Shown here: positions 25,130 through 34,190 of the stretch, one piece after another
Layout: the number at the start of each line of letters is the position of its first letter
How positions within the stretch are numbered: the stretch's first letter is position 1
Assembly (NCBI GenBank): GCA_963764345.1
Contig: CAVXSF010000009.1
Coordinates: 682,001-746,000, forward strand
Direction: 5' to 3'
Length of the DNA stretch: 64,000 bases
Source: DASQZK01 sp963764345
Lineage (GTDB): Bacteria > Bacteroidota > Bacteroidia > Bacteroidales > GCA-2748055
Notes under the pieces: model-generated
What the model saw: only the letters and a program-made list of their open reading frames with translations
Told to the model about the DNA's origin: nothing
Databases searched by the model: none
Program-made: the position numbers and the translations under genes

Positions 25130-27175
25130 TCACCATAGAAATCTTACAGAGAACTGATAGTTACGTCCCGGCATCTGTCTTTGCAGAACTGACCGGTACG
25201 TTTCGTTAAAAAGATTATAAACCGACAGTCCGAAGTCGAGATGATACAAGCTGACAGAAATGTTCTTCTCAAAACGGACCTGGTTCATGAAGTAAGGATA
25301 GAGATAATCACGGCCTGAAGTCCTGGTGTTCGATACGGTGGTATACCGCTCACTGTAGAAATTCCAGGAATAAACCGCCGACCATCCGTGCCATGCCGAA
25401 GACAGGTTCAGGTTTGCAGAATGCCGGGGAATATAAGGTAATTGTTTGCCCCACGAACCGTCGGCCCAGTTTTGCGTATTCCCGTAATTCAACGATTGGG
25501 TAAAAGCGTAATTTCCGCGGATCATCCATGAGAATTCACCGGTACTTCCCGAATAATCCGCATTTACCTCCACCCCGTCAGTCTGTACTTTTTCAATGTT
25601 AAACGGCTCCCAGTTTCCTTTGAACGACGGCAGCCAGATGATCCAGTCGTGAACGCCGGAATGGTAAACTGAGAGACTCATGCTCAGTCCCTGTTTACCC
25701 TGAATCCGTTTCCAGACGAGCCCCAGTTCCTGCGAAATACTGTGTTCAGGGCGTAAATGTGGATTCCCTCCCGGTTGAAAATAAAGGTCGTTCAATGTCG
25801 GAAACCGGTGGTTCGACGATAAAGATGATGTAAGGTAAAGCCGGTCGGATGGAAGAAGATGATATTCCCCCCCCAGAGAAAAAGAGAAGGGCTCTGCAAC
25901 CGTTCCCAGGAATTGTGAACACAAGGTCGAGCGAAGCCTGAATTTGCGGTTCATGGTCCGGAACCAGGAGAGGTTGAGAGTGGTTTCCCCCCTGTTTTTC
26001 TGATAGTGGTTCCCGGTAACCTGCTCTGCCGTCTGAACGGCTGCAAACAGGTATCTTAAATCGGCCTTAAGTTCATCCCTATCCGATAAGGAATAACGGT
26101 ATGTTGCCCGGTTATCGACACTTAGTATCCGGCTGCCGGACAGGATCTGTGGAACCGGAGCGCTGCCGTTCACAAAGTTTTCGACACGATAGGACATCAC
26201 ATTGTAATTGATACCGTTAAAAAGTGTGAACTTCCCTTTCTCACCGTATTTTCTGTATTGTATTGTCGACCTGAAAAACCTGTCATTCTGCCGGTTTGTG
26301 GCCGTCCCCTGCTCCGGAACACCCCCCGTCGAAAGGTAGTCAGCCGATTCGTTGGTGCTAAGCATCGGAAGGCTTCGTTCCGATTGCTGCAACCAGAAAT
26401 TCATATTCACCACCTCACGATCATTTTTCCTGAAGGAAAGTTGTTGCAACAGTCCTTTATTTGTATAATCTGCATTTTTATTGACGGAAACGGGGAAATA
26501 CTTTTTTCCGGTCTCAAGGTTAACGGAATCGGGAGTATCATAATTCCTGAACCTGAAATTATTGTCGGAGTGATCATAAAACAGACGTGTGACCGAATGG
26601 ATCTTTTTACCGCCAATATCCAGACGCCCATATTCATCATAAGTTCCATAAGAACCCAGCCCCTGCATTAGTGTGCCGGAAACACCCTTTCCGCTATTGA
26701 TTTTAGTGCTCAGGTCAAGGACGCCGCCAAGGGCCCCCGGCATCTCCGTCAGGGAGCCGTTACCATGAAGAATGCTGACCTCATCCAGGAAAAAAACCGG
26801 AATCTGTGAAAAATCGACCATCCCCAGCATTGGTGAATTTAACTCCAGACCATTCCAGTTCACGATGGTATGCGAAGGGGATGTTCCGCGGAAGGAAATA
26901 GTGGCTAAGGCACCTCTTCCCAGCGATTTTATGAACAGGGATGAATTTTCAGCGATCAGCTCCGACAAAGACCGGCTTATCTGTCTGCTGAGGAGGGCAG
27001 AGTCAAGTTCTGTAACCGTCAGCGCCGTTTGCTCTACCGGCCGGCTGGAAAAAACACTGATCTCTCCGAGCTTCAGGGTGTCACTTAAATACTGTGCATT
27101 TAAAAGCGCGGGGAATGCGACGAAGAATTGTATCATCATGCATCCTGAGAGGATATGTTTCCACCGCTTCGTCAT
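25130..27175 (-). CDS. BtuB-like TonB-dependent cobalamin receptor
   Basis: 681 residues. A signal peptide (FPALLNAQ) is followed by a TonB-box-like LGEISVFSSRP. The plug domain (about 45-150) carries ALATISFRGTSPSHTIVNWNG, DEVSILHGNGS and ALGGVLDL. Beta-barrel strands run to the final aromatic residue (FSVRFLW), the usual signal for barrel assembly. It has no N-terminal carboxypeptidase-like domain, so it is a classical BtuB/siderophore-type receptor rather than SusC. Its start overlaps the upstream gene's stop by four bases (ATGA). Cobalamin as substrate follows from the riboswitch and the BtuG-like partner. Confidence 0.88.
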   Translation of the reverse strand: MTKRWKHILSGCMMIQFFVAFPALLNAQYLSDTLKLGEISVFSSRPVEQTALTVTELDSALLSRQISRSLSELIAENSSLFIKSLGRGALATISFRGTSPSHTIVNWNGLELNSPMLGMVDFSQIPVFFLDEVSILHGNGSLTEMPGALGGVLDLSTKINSGKGVSGTLMQGLGSYGTYDEYGRLDIGGKKIHSVTRLFYDHSDNNFRFRNYDTPDSVNLETGKKYFPVSVNKNADYTNKGLLQQLSFRKNDREVVNMNFWLQQSERSLPMLSTNESADYLSTGGVPEQGTATNRQNDRFFRSTIQYRKYGEKGKFTLFNGINYNVMSYRVENFVNGSAPVPQILSGSRILSVDNRATYRYSLSDRDELKADLRYLFAAVQTAEQVTGNHYQKNRGETTLNLSWFRTMNRKFRLRSTLCSQFLGTVAEPFSFSLGGEYHLLPSDRLYLTSSLSSNHRFPTLNDLYFQPGGNPHLRPEHSISQELGLVWKRIQGKQGLSMSLSVYHSGVHDWIIWLPSFKGNWEPFNIEKVQTDGVEVNADYSGSTGEFSWMIRGNYAFTQSLNYGNTQNWADGSWGKQLPYIPRHSANLNLSSAWHGWSAVYSWNFYSERYTTVSNTRTSGRDYLYPYFMNQVRFEKNISVSLYHLDFGLSVYNLFNETYRSVLQRQMPGRNYQFSVRFLW

Positions 27176-29619
27176 GGTTTTACAAGTATTCTGTTTTCAG
27201 AACCGGACCTGTACCTGATACCCAGGATATATATACCGGACTGAAAACCTGAAGTATTTATATTCAAATCCGCCCGGCCGGCAAAACGTTCCAGAAATAG
27301 GACCCTTCCCGTAAGATCGGTGACTAAAAGCGTACATGCTTCATTCTTGCTGAGGGAGACCGAAATGTAATCCCTGAACGGAACAGGGTATACCTTGGCA
27401 GTTTGCGGCTTGCTTACCTGCTGCAGTCCTGTGATGTTTCCGGCATCAATCCGTATTACCTCGGCAGGATATCCTTCCACGCTGATATTATAAATCCCTT
27501 CGTGGTCAATACGGATGGTCATGGCATGATCGCCAGGACCAGCAAGTTCCTCTACCGTCCCGAGAGGCTGATCATTCGAATAGACAAAGGCACTGCCTGG
27601 CAGGTCTTCCTGCAGACATTGCATTTCTCCAGCGTTGTTGACCGAATAATGGCTTAATGAGTACGTCAGCGTGACGCTGTCGCCGGGATCTGTCTCCTGA
27701 CGATCGGCACAAAGGCTCAGATCTTCCCAATCCTTAAGAATATCCTCAACATAGTTCACCGAAACGACATCACCGCTTTTCACGCGGATATGATCAAAAT
27801 CGTTCAGGTAAGCCGTGCCGTTAACACTTGCAGTCCAGCATTTTCTGTAGGGTCCGGAATCCATATTACCTCCCCATCCATAGGTATAGGACCAGCCCTT
27901 TCCAACCTGCCACAGATAAAGCCGGTTGCCTGAATATTCATCCTTCCTGAACCGGAATACCTGCCCGCCGCCGGTATATCCATGGGATTGAAACACAGTT
28001 GTGATGACATCGGCAAGACTTATGAAGTCGGTCACCGGGACGAGATCAAGGTTTGGATTGTTCGACACATAAGGATTAATATCGAGTTTCTGTATCCGGC
28101 AGGTAGTCCTGGAAATAAGGCTTTCCTCATTAAGTTTCACTGATACGGAGATGTCAGCCGGCGGAGAATTACCTATAACGGTAATATCAAGGGTTTTTGA
28201 CAAATTCTCCATTCCGGGAATCATGACCGTCAGAGTTGTATTTCCGGCTGCCCTGGCAGTGAGGTCAGCCTGTCCCGGGTGAATTCCCGAGACTATTGCA
28301 ATTCCGGTATCGGCAACCGTGACAAGGGGCGTGATATCATCGATGCGGTTTCCATCCTGATCAAAGAAGGAGTAAGTTACAACGCCCCTTTCACCTGCGA
28401 AAAGAAAACCAAAATTCCTCCCGGCACTGAGGGATGTAACCTGAACCACCCGTATCTTTTTCACGGCAGTAAGCTTTTCATCTCCTCTCAGTTTTACGGA
28501 AAGGTCAAATTCACCACCCTTATGGCAAACAAGGGTATTTTCATTTTCAATGGAAGCTATGGAAGGATCGGAACAGGACAGTAAAAATTTCCCGTTTACA
28601 GGTCTGCCACTCTCAAAAAAGAGCGGTTCAACGGCATACTCTGCGTTGACCGGCAGGACTTCGGGTATCTTTTCAAGAGAGATCAGCCGCGTTTCACCCA
28701 TCAGGCCGGGATTCGGTGCAACATCCATCACACCGGCAATATCTGTGGAGATCTCCCCAAGAGGTCCGGCCTCAGCATTCACCGCAGTCTGCACCATAAT
28801 AAAGTCGATACCGTCGAGGGAGGTGTAATGCCCGTCGGCATCAACAGCCCATGAGATATCAATGGCGTCGCCTCCTGTCCCTTCAAGGATACCGGGAGTG
28901 TAGGGATTATCCGGACCGGGTCCGTCAGGAGTAATGTTTACCGCATGGTTGTCGGCATACCCGAAAAGGGCGCTGCCGGTTTTCAGAATGCCATGATCAG
29001 AGCTGACAGACATGTATATCCGGCTCCCGTAAAAGGACATGCTGTCCTGGTTGACATCAGGGAAATTATCACTGCCGGGATACAGAGGCTGATTATGAAA
29101 TTCATTCCTGCTGATATACCCGCTGTCCTTGAGATTATCGGTCCAGAGGATATCCCCGCTATCCTGTGAAGCCGTATTGAAATAGGTGATCCGGTAATGA
29201 GTCAAGAGGTTCCCCGCATAATGACGGCTTCCGGCAATTTCGTACCAGGTGTCATCAGGCAGACCGTTCCCGTTTTCATCTTTCATCACGCTGACGATGC
29301 CCGGTTCGGATGAGCCCTGGAAGGCATTCCCAAAGATGGTAAAATCAATACCGTAAGGGTTGTGAGGGTCATTTTCAATGGTGTGATCAAAACCGAAAAT
29401 GATATATCCGCCATAAGCACCGAGACTGACGGGGGTTGAAATTCCTCCGGCCAGCAGGCTTGCAGCCCCCGGCGTTCCGGTAAGCGGATCATTGATATGC
29501 TGACCCGGAGCCGGCCTGTACTCCGGAATATGAGAAACATAGGGGCTCTGACCCTTAGAGGGAAGGACAAGGTATAAAAATATCGTTGCCAATAACACGG
29601 ATCGCTTTTCCAGATTCAT
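27172..29619 (-). CDS. Large T9SS surface protein with Ig-like and DUF4430-like modules, riboswitch-controlled
   Basis: 815 residues from the ATG at 29619. The frame is open back to 29787, but that part is riboswitch aptamer. A signal peptide (FLYLVLPSKGQ) precedes an N-terminal beta domain of about 280 residues, with GYIIFGFDHTIENDPHNPYG, FTIFGNAFQG and GLPDDTWYEIAGS. Big_2-like Ig repeats follow (about 310-490). A module at about 500-640 contains GYTGGGQVFRF, GWSYTYGWGG, CWTASVNGTAYLNDFDHI and VKSGDVVSVNYVED. That is the W-x3-VNG ... GD-x-V pattern of DUF4430, related to the C-terminal lobe of transcobalamin and intrinsic factor. The end is a T9SS sorting domain (KVYPVPFRDYISV). It is first in the B12 operon and is a strong candidate extracellular B12-capture protein. 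Confidence 0.75.
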   Translation of the reverse strand: MNLEKRSVLLATIFLYLVLPSKGQSPYVSHIPEYRPAPGQHINDPLTGTPGAASLLAGGISTPVSLGAYGGYIIFGFDHTIENDPHNPYGIDFTIFGNAFQGSSEPGIVSVMKDENGNGLPDDTWYEIAGSRHYAGNLLTHYRITYFNTASQDSGDILWTDNLKDSGYISRNEFHNQPLYPGSDNFPDVNQDSMSFYGSRIYMSVSSDHGILKTGSALFGYADNHAVNITPDGPGPDNPYTPGILEGTGGDAIDISWAVDADGHYTSLDGIDFIMVQTAVNAEAGPLGEISTDIAGVMDVAPNPGLMGETRLISLEKIPEVLPVNAEYAVEPLFFESGRPVNGKFLLSCSDPSIASIENENTLVCHKGGEFDLSVKLRGDEKLTAVKKIRVVQVTSLSAGRNFGFLFAGERGVVTYSFFDQDGNRIDDITPLVTVADTGIAIVSGIHPGQADLTARAAGNTTLTVMIPGMENLSKTLDITVIGNSPPADISVSVKLNEESLISRTTCRIQKLDINPYVSNNPNLDLVPVTDFISLADVITTVFQSHGYTGGGQVFRFRKDEYSGNRLYLWQVGKGWSYTYGWGGNMDSGPYRKCWTASVNGTAYLNDFDHIRVKSGDVVSVNYVEDILKDWEDLSLCADRQETDPGDSVTLTYSLSHYSVNNAGEMQCLQEDLPGSAFVYSNDQPLGTVEELAGPGDHAMTIRIDHEGIYNISVEGYPAEVIRIDAGNITGLQQVSKPQTAKVYPVPFRDYISVSLSKNEACTLLVTDLTGRVLFLERFAGRADLNINTSGFQSGIYILGIRYRSGSENRILVKP

Positions 29620-29734
29620 GTAAATTACCGGTTTAAGGGGAACTAACCCCGCAATCCGCTTTCGATCAAGTAAAAAATGAATTCGTTTTAAGGAATCATC
29701 TTCTGCTTTTTCACCGAAAGCAAGAAAAAAAGTT

Positions 29735-29927
29735 ATGATTCTGGCAGTTCTTCTGGCTTGTCCCTCTTTCTGAGCCTTCCCATACACCCATTGTGCACAG
29801 TGGCAAAGATTTCAGAAAGCATCGTAAAAGGACTCACAGCTGCGGGAACAGCTCCGGATTCTATCCCAGAGGAATATCACCGGATTCTCTTTTAATTCAA
29901 AGCAAGAAATTGCTCTTGAAACCAAAA
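29735..29927 (-). ncRNA. Cobalamin (AdoCbl-type) riboswitch
   Basis: Read on the minus strand, this leader holds the conserved cobalamin-aptamer blocks in order. First comes AGAATCCGGTGATATTCC. Then GGAGCTGTTCCCGCAGCTGT with GAGTCC (plus-strand 29830-29855), then GCCACTGTG and TGGGAAGGCTCAGAAAG. The B12 box GCCAGAAGAACTGCC is at plus-strand 29743-29757. It lies between a predicted transcription start near 29927 and the ATG at 29619. Binding of adenosylcobalamin normally shuts expression off. A GGGG-TTAGTT-CCCC hairpin at 29637-29650, just before the start codon, may be part of the expression platform. The 5' boundary is approximate. Confidence 0.93.
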
Positions 29928-29933
29928 TCTGAT

Positions 29934-29941
29934 CAAATGTA
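29934..29941 (-). promoter_or_regulatory. -7 element of the B12 operon
   Basis: TACATTTG on the minus strand, about 7 bases before the riboswitch begins. No TTG occurs at the ideal distance upstream, so only the -7 half is supported. Confidence 0.5.
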
Positions 29942-30092
29942 TGAAAAATTCCAACGGTTTGCCTCGTTCTGGTTTTGATTTTTATTTCATAACTTGCCAC
30001 GACTGACGATCTACCCTCTTGAAACACTCATTTGTGTTATGTGTTACCTGCGACCGGTATAGTGATATGATCACTGAGTAAGTTCTGTTAAT

Positions 30093-30554
30093 ATGAATCA
30101 TCTTTTCAAACAGCTTTCTGCCATCCTGCTTACATTGATCTTTATTGTTTCGGCAACGTCCGGAATATTTGCACAGGCCGGCACGATCCACTGGGAGAAC
30201 GGATCAGAATCTCGTATTGACAGTTTCAGTGAAGTGAGCATCAGGCTCGTATATCACTGGTGGAACAGGCCCTCGGCAAAATCGGAACAGCGCGAATACT
30301 TCAGGAGCTTCCCGGTGCCGGATATGAAGGAAATCGTATTTATGAAGCAAAAAGGAAGAGGATCTGCAGGATTTTATTATAAGGTGAAAATCAGTGGCTA
30401 TGATGAAAAAGGGAAGCTTGTGGAAGAAACCATCCCCACCTGGGACTGGATCGAAATGAAGGTTCTTGCAGGAGAATCACCCGGAAAATCCAGAATAACT
30501 TTCTTCCATAATAAAAGAAAAGTCAGCATCGACCGGATCGACTTTGATGAGTAA
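30093..30554 (+). CDS. Secreted protein of unknown function
   Basis: 153 residues. A signal peptide (ILLTLIFIVSATSGIFAQ, about 11-28) is followed by a small, charged, beta-rich domain with RLVYHWWNRPSAKSEQREYF and TWDWIEMKVLAGESPGKSRI. I do not recognise a family. It has no lipobox, membrane helix or T9SS tail, so it is probably periplasmic. It is divergent from the B12 operon, but its start is 166 bases beyond the B12 operon's start point, so shared control is not indicated. Confidence 0.55.
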   Translation: MNHLFKQLSAILLTLIFIVSATSGIFAQAGTIHWENGSESRIDSFSEVSIRLVYHWWNRPSAKSEQREYFRSFPVPDMKEIVFMKQKGRGSAGFYYKVKISGYDEKGKLVEETIPTWDWIEMKVLAGESPGKSRITFFHNKRKVSIDRIDFDE

Positions 30555-30712
30555 ATTTGTTTCCAACTTTATCCATCTGCTAAAAAAATGACGCCTCTGC
30601 TCTTCCTGTTGCATTTATCAATCCTTTGCATACAAAGCGATTCATCATTTTTTCTTAACTTGAAGCGGAAATCACATTAGATTACATAGAAGCCAAAACA
30701 AAAACCACGAAC

Positions 30713-32275
30713 ATGAAAAAATTGATCCATTCTGCAACCATAAGCCTGGCACTGGTTGTACTTCTCATTCTTTCATCCTGTTCCGGCGGGGACAAGGCCA
30801 TCTTTCGCATCATGCCCGAGACCACCGCCGGCGTAGTTACCTTCAATCCGAAAAACCTGGCAGATAAGGGAAAATTCGGTGAACTGGATTTTGTCAGGAA
30901 TGCCGGTGGGGATATAAAGATCCTGGACAAAATCATCAATGATCCCGGATCGACAGGCATAAAAATGAATGCCTACAGCGCCTTCTTCCTGTTTGAAAAA
31001 AACCCAACCTATGGCTGTCTGGTTGTCCCGCTGAATAGTAAAACCAAGTTCAGGTCGTTTCTGGATGACATCCAGAAGGAAGCAAATATTCAGTTTAATG
31101 AAAGTAAAATGGGTAATTATGAATCCGTTAAACTTAACAATGTCGTGGTCGCGTGGAACAATTCCCTGGCCTTCATTCTCTCATCCTTTAGTGGCTGGGC
31201 CGGGAATGACATCGATACGGTGGCCCTCAGACTGACTGAAATGAAACATTCGGAAAGTATCCTTACCGATAAAGATTTCAACAAATTTCTCGGACAGCAG
31301 AAAGATATCAACGCATGGGTCACCTCGACCAACCTTATGAATATGACACGGGCAGGCGATCTGGGTAAAGCTCTCGATCTTTTTGGCGGACTTAAAAATA
31401 ATTACGGACATATTTTTATGGACTTTCAGAAGGGCGTGATGACCCTGTCTTCCAATCTGAGGCTGAATGCCACCATGAAAGAAACCGTGGATAAATACAA
31501 TTTTCTTGACAAAAACGCTCAGAAGGATTTACTCAGGTATCTGCCCTCCAGGAATGTTTTCCTAATCGGAAACACATATATTGATCCGGAAAAAATAATT
31601 GACCTGCTGGATTTTATTAAAAGCGGGGCTGGCGGACAAATCAGTGACATGGAAAAGAAACTCGGGATGGGAGAGGATGAACTCAGACATGCCCTTCAGG
31701 GCGAACTTGCTTTCTCCATAAACGGAGTACATGAAAGCCCTGCGACAAAGGAGAGTGATATTTACGGTGATTCTTCGTTCACAAAAAATACCCCTGTTTT
31801 TGTAGGAGCCCTGAAATTGAAAAATGAAAAGGTATGGACAGTCTTGACAGAAAAGCTTAAGGAAGAAACCGGATTAACGGAAAAAGATGGCTATTACATT
31901 GTCCGGGAAAAAATGCTGCCCCTTTTCCTGGCGGAAAAAGACAAAAACATTATCATCTCCAACTCTGAAGATTATATCAAAGAGATTGCCCTGAATGGAC
32001 AAATGGAACAGAATGTCCTCTCTGCAAAATTTGCCGGTATTCTCACGAAAGATCCTGTTTGCTTTTATGTAAATCTTGACCAGGACAGTTACAGTCAGGA
32101 AATGCAGGACTATATTGGAGAAAAAATGGGTGATGAGGCAAATATGGGATTTGAATCTTTTGGGAAATCACTTAAATCCCTGGCGGTCACAGCCAATCTC
32201 GAGGAATGGGAATTCAGACTGGAGTTGAAAAACGACACCGATAACAGCTTACATACACTTTTAAAAAGCTTTTAA
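30713..32275 (+). CDS. DUF4836-family lipoprotein
   Basis: 520 residues. The lipobox is ILSSCSGG (Cys about 23). The body matches DUF4836, a family nearly confined to Bacteroidota. TTAGVVTFNPKNLADKGKF is at the start of the domain. Repeats typical of the family follow, such as YSAFFLFEKNPTYGCLVVPL, DINAWVTSTNLMNM and ALQGELAFSINGVHE. The role of the family is unknown. It begins a run of three same-strand genes with an ABC ATPase and an FtsX-like permease (gaps of 26 and 5 bases), so the lipoprotein may work with that transporter. Confidence 0.8.
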   Translation: MKKLIHSATISLALVVLLILSSCSGGDKAIFRIMPETTAGVVTFNPKNLADKGKFGELDFVRNAGGDIKILDKIINDPGSTGIKMNAYSAFFLFEKNPTYGCLVVPLNSKTKFRSFLDDIQKEANIQFNESKMGNYESVKLNNVVVAWNNSLAFILSSFSGWAGNDIDTVALRLTEMKHSESILTDKDFNKFLGQQKDINAWVTSTNLMNMTRAGDLGKALDLFGGLKNNYGHIFMDFQKGVMTLSSNLRLNATMKETVDKYNFLDKNAQKDLLRYLPSRNVFLIGNTYIDPEKIIDLLDFIKSGAGGQISDMEKKLGMGEDELRHALQGELAFSINGVHESPATKESDIYGDSSFTKNTPVFVGALKLKNEKVWTVLTEKLKEETGLTEKDGYYIVREKMLPLFLAEKDKNIIISNSEDYIKEIALNGQMEQNVLSAKFAGILTKDPVCFYVNLDQDSYSQEMQDYIGEKMGDEANMGFESFGKSLKSLAVTANLEEWEFRLELKNDTDNSLHTLLKSF

Positions 32276-32301
32276 GGCGTTCACCAACTGATCATTCAAA
32301 T

Positions 32302-32946
32302 ATGAATATACTTCTCGATAGGCTGATTCCGCTTCCCATTGCTGCGATACCTCACAAAGATTCAGGGATCTGGGAAGTGGAATCCGTCACTATCGAAACT
32401 GGAAAGAAATACCTCCTCACTGCAGCCTCGGGTAAGGGAAAGACAACCCTTTTATCCATCCTGTATGGCATAAGGAAGGATTTTGAAGGGGATGTTCTGA
32501 TCGACGGTGAGAACATCCGGAATTTAAATGATCGCCAGTGGGCCATGTTTCGCAAACATCAATTTTCCTATATTTTCCAGGGGTTGGAACTCTTTGATGA
32601 TCTTACTGCGATGGATAACATCCTTCTTAAAAACCGGCAAACGGGGTATTATCCGGAGGACTCCATAATGAGTATGGCTGCCCTGCTGGAGGTAGATCAG
32701 TTTCTCAGCCACAAGGTTAACATACTTTCCTATGGTCAGAAGCAGCGCATTGCTATCATCCGGGCTCTTTGCCAGCCATTTAAATTTCTCTTTGCCGATG
32801 AGATCCTGGCTCACCTGGATATCGAACTGAGCAAAAAAACGTTCGATCTCGTTGCGACTGAATGCCGGAAAAGAGATGCGGGTCTTCTGTTCACGGCTCT
32901 GGACATCCCTCCGGATATCGGTTTTGATGTACACTACAGGATCTGA
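32302..32946 (+). CDS. ABC transporter ATP-binding protein (LolD/MacB-like)
   Basis: 214 residues, a single nucleotide-binding domain. Walker A is TAASGKGKTTLLSIL, with Ala in place of the usual first Gly. The Q-loop is FSYIFQGLELFDDLTAMDN. The signature is LSYGQKQRIAIIRAL, a variant of LSGGQ. Walker B is FLFADEILAHLD. The length and FQ-x-LELFDDLTAMDN resemble the LolD/MacB/FtsE group that partners FtsX-type permeases. The permease gene follows after 5 bases. Confidence 0.88.
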   Translation: MNILLDRLIPLPIAAIPHKDSGIWEVESVTIETGKKYLLTAASGKGKTTLLSILYGIRKDFEGDVLIDGENIRNLNDRQWAMFRKHQFSYIFQGLELFDDLTAMDNILLKNRQTGYYPEDSIMSMAALLEVDQFLSHKVNILSYGQKQRIAIIRALCQPFKFLFADEILAHLDIELSKKTFDLVATECRKRDAGLLFTALDIPPDIGFDVHYRI

Positions 32947-32951
32947 ATGCC

Positions 32952-34133
32952 ATGATACGAAAAATAATCCATCATAACTATAGTAAACTTCAGATCCTTG
33001 GGGCCGGCCTTGGCAGCCTCATCGGGCTTATATTACTGCTTGGCGTTGGTCAGTTTTATGTAGACATGAATCATGTCATGAAGAAAAACCGTGATCTGAT
33101 TGATCCCGAGTATATTGTTATCAATAAGAAAATCTCCTTTCTGGAAACCTTCAACCTTTCAAAAGCCACCTTTTCTCCTGCTGAAATCAAGGAGATAAGG
33201 CAGCAGCCTTTCGCCGACAAGGTGGTGGGGTTCATCAGTAACGAGTTCGCGCTAAGTGCATTTACCCAGAGCACCCGTTTTCCGGATTTCTATACCGACC
33301 TGTTCTTTGAAGCTATTCCCGATGAATACCTTGATGTGAAAAATCCCGGCTGGCATTGGGAAACCGGTCAAAGAACGATACCGATCATCCTTCCCCAGGA
33401 CTATCTGAACCTGTATAATTTTGGTTTTGCGCCAAGCCAGGGACTCCCCCAGATCTCACCCAAAACCATCAGCCTTGTTAATTTCAAGGTGAAGATCAGC
33501 GGAAATGGTAAATCGGATGAATATAACGGTCACATCATAGGCTTCTCAAACAGGATCAATTCCATCCTTGTCCCTTATTCATTTCTCACCTGGGCAAACA
33601 AAGAATATGGCAATGCCTCGAAACCCGAAATTTCCCGATTGGTAATTGTCACCAAAGATCCAACGGATCCAAACATCGTTTCCTTCCTCGATAAAAAAGG
33701 GTACGAAACGATCCGTGAAAAACTCAAGAGCAGCCGCCTGAATATCATTCTGAAATTCATCATTAGTTTTCTCGGGACACTCGGGTTTTTCATCATTCTC
33801 CTTGCTTTCATGGTCTTCATCCTGAGTTTTCAATTGCTGATCGCAAGGTCGGAAGAGCAAATCAGGAAACTCAAATGGCTTGGATTCAATGACCGGGAAA
33901 TCAGCCGGCCTTTTCTTACCGACCTGGGAATCATCATGGCATCCCTGACTGTTCTGACTGCCGTTCTTCTGTTTTTTCTGAAGAACGGCTTCAGTCATTT
34001 CATCACCGCATGGGGTATGAATCCGACAACCGGAGTCAATCCATTTATCGCAGGCGGAGGCCTTCTTCTTATCCTGCTGATGTTTTTACTGAACGCCAGG
34101 GCAATAATCAGACAGGCGAAGAAAATCCGGTGA
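32952..34133 (+). CDS. FtsX-like ABC permease
   Basis: 393 residues. One N-terminal membrane helix (LGAGLGSLIGLILLLGVGQF, about 17-36) and a periplasmic domain of about 220 residues are followed by three C-terminal helices near 265-295, 320-345 and 360-380. This is the 1+3 topology of MacB/LolCE/FtsX permeases. The cytoplasmic loop EEQIRKLKWLGFNDREISRP is the coupling region contacting the ATPase. Together with the upstream ATPase and DUF4836 lipoprotein it probably forms a mechanotransmission or lipoprotein-handling complex; the substrate is unknown. Confidence 0.82.
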   Translation: MIRKIIHHNYSKLQILGAGLGSLIGLILLLGVGQFYVDMNHVMKKNRDLIDPEYIVINKKISFLETFNLSKATFSPAEIKEIRQQPFADKVVGFISNEFALSAFTQSTRFPDFYTDLFFEAIPDEYLDVKNPGWHWETGQRTIPIILPQDYLNLYNFGFAPSQGLPQISPKTISLVNFKVKISGNGKSDEYNGHIIGFSNRINSILVPYSFLTWANKEYGNASKPEISRLVIVTKDPTDPNIVSFLDKKGYETIREKLKSSRLNIILKFIISFLGTLGFFIILLAFMVFILSFQLLIARSEEQIRKLKWLGFNDREISRPFLTDLGIIMASLTVLTAVLLFFLKNGFSHFITAWGMNPTTGVNPFIAGGGLLLILLMFLLNARAIIRQAKKIR

Positions 34134-34190
34134 GCCCGCCGGATACAATACTCCTGCCGGAATCCGTGCAGCCTGAACTACCCTCAGGAT

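Noticed and set aside
29620..29787. 56-residue N-terminal extension of the B12-operon surface protein
   Set aside because: It lies within the cobalamin riboswitch, and a clean signal peptide begins at the ATG at 29619.
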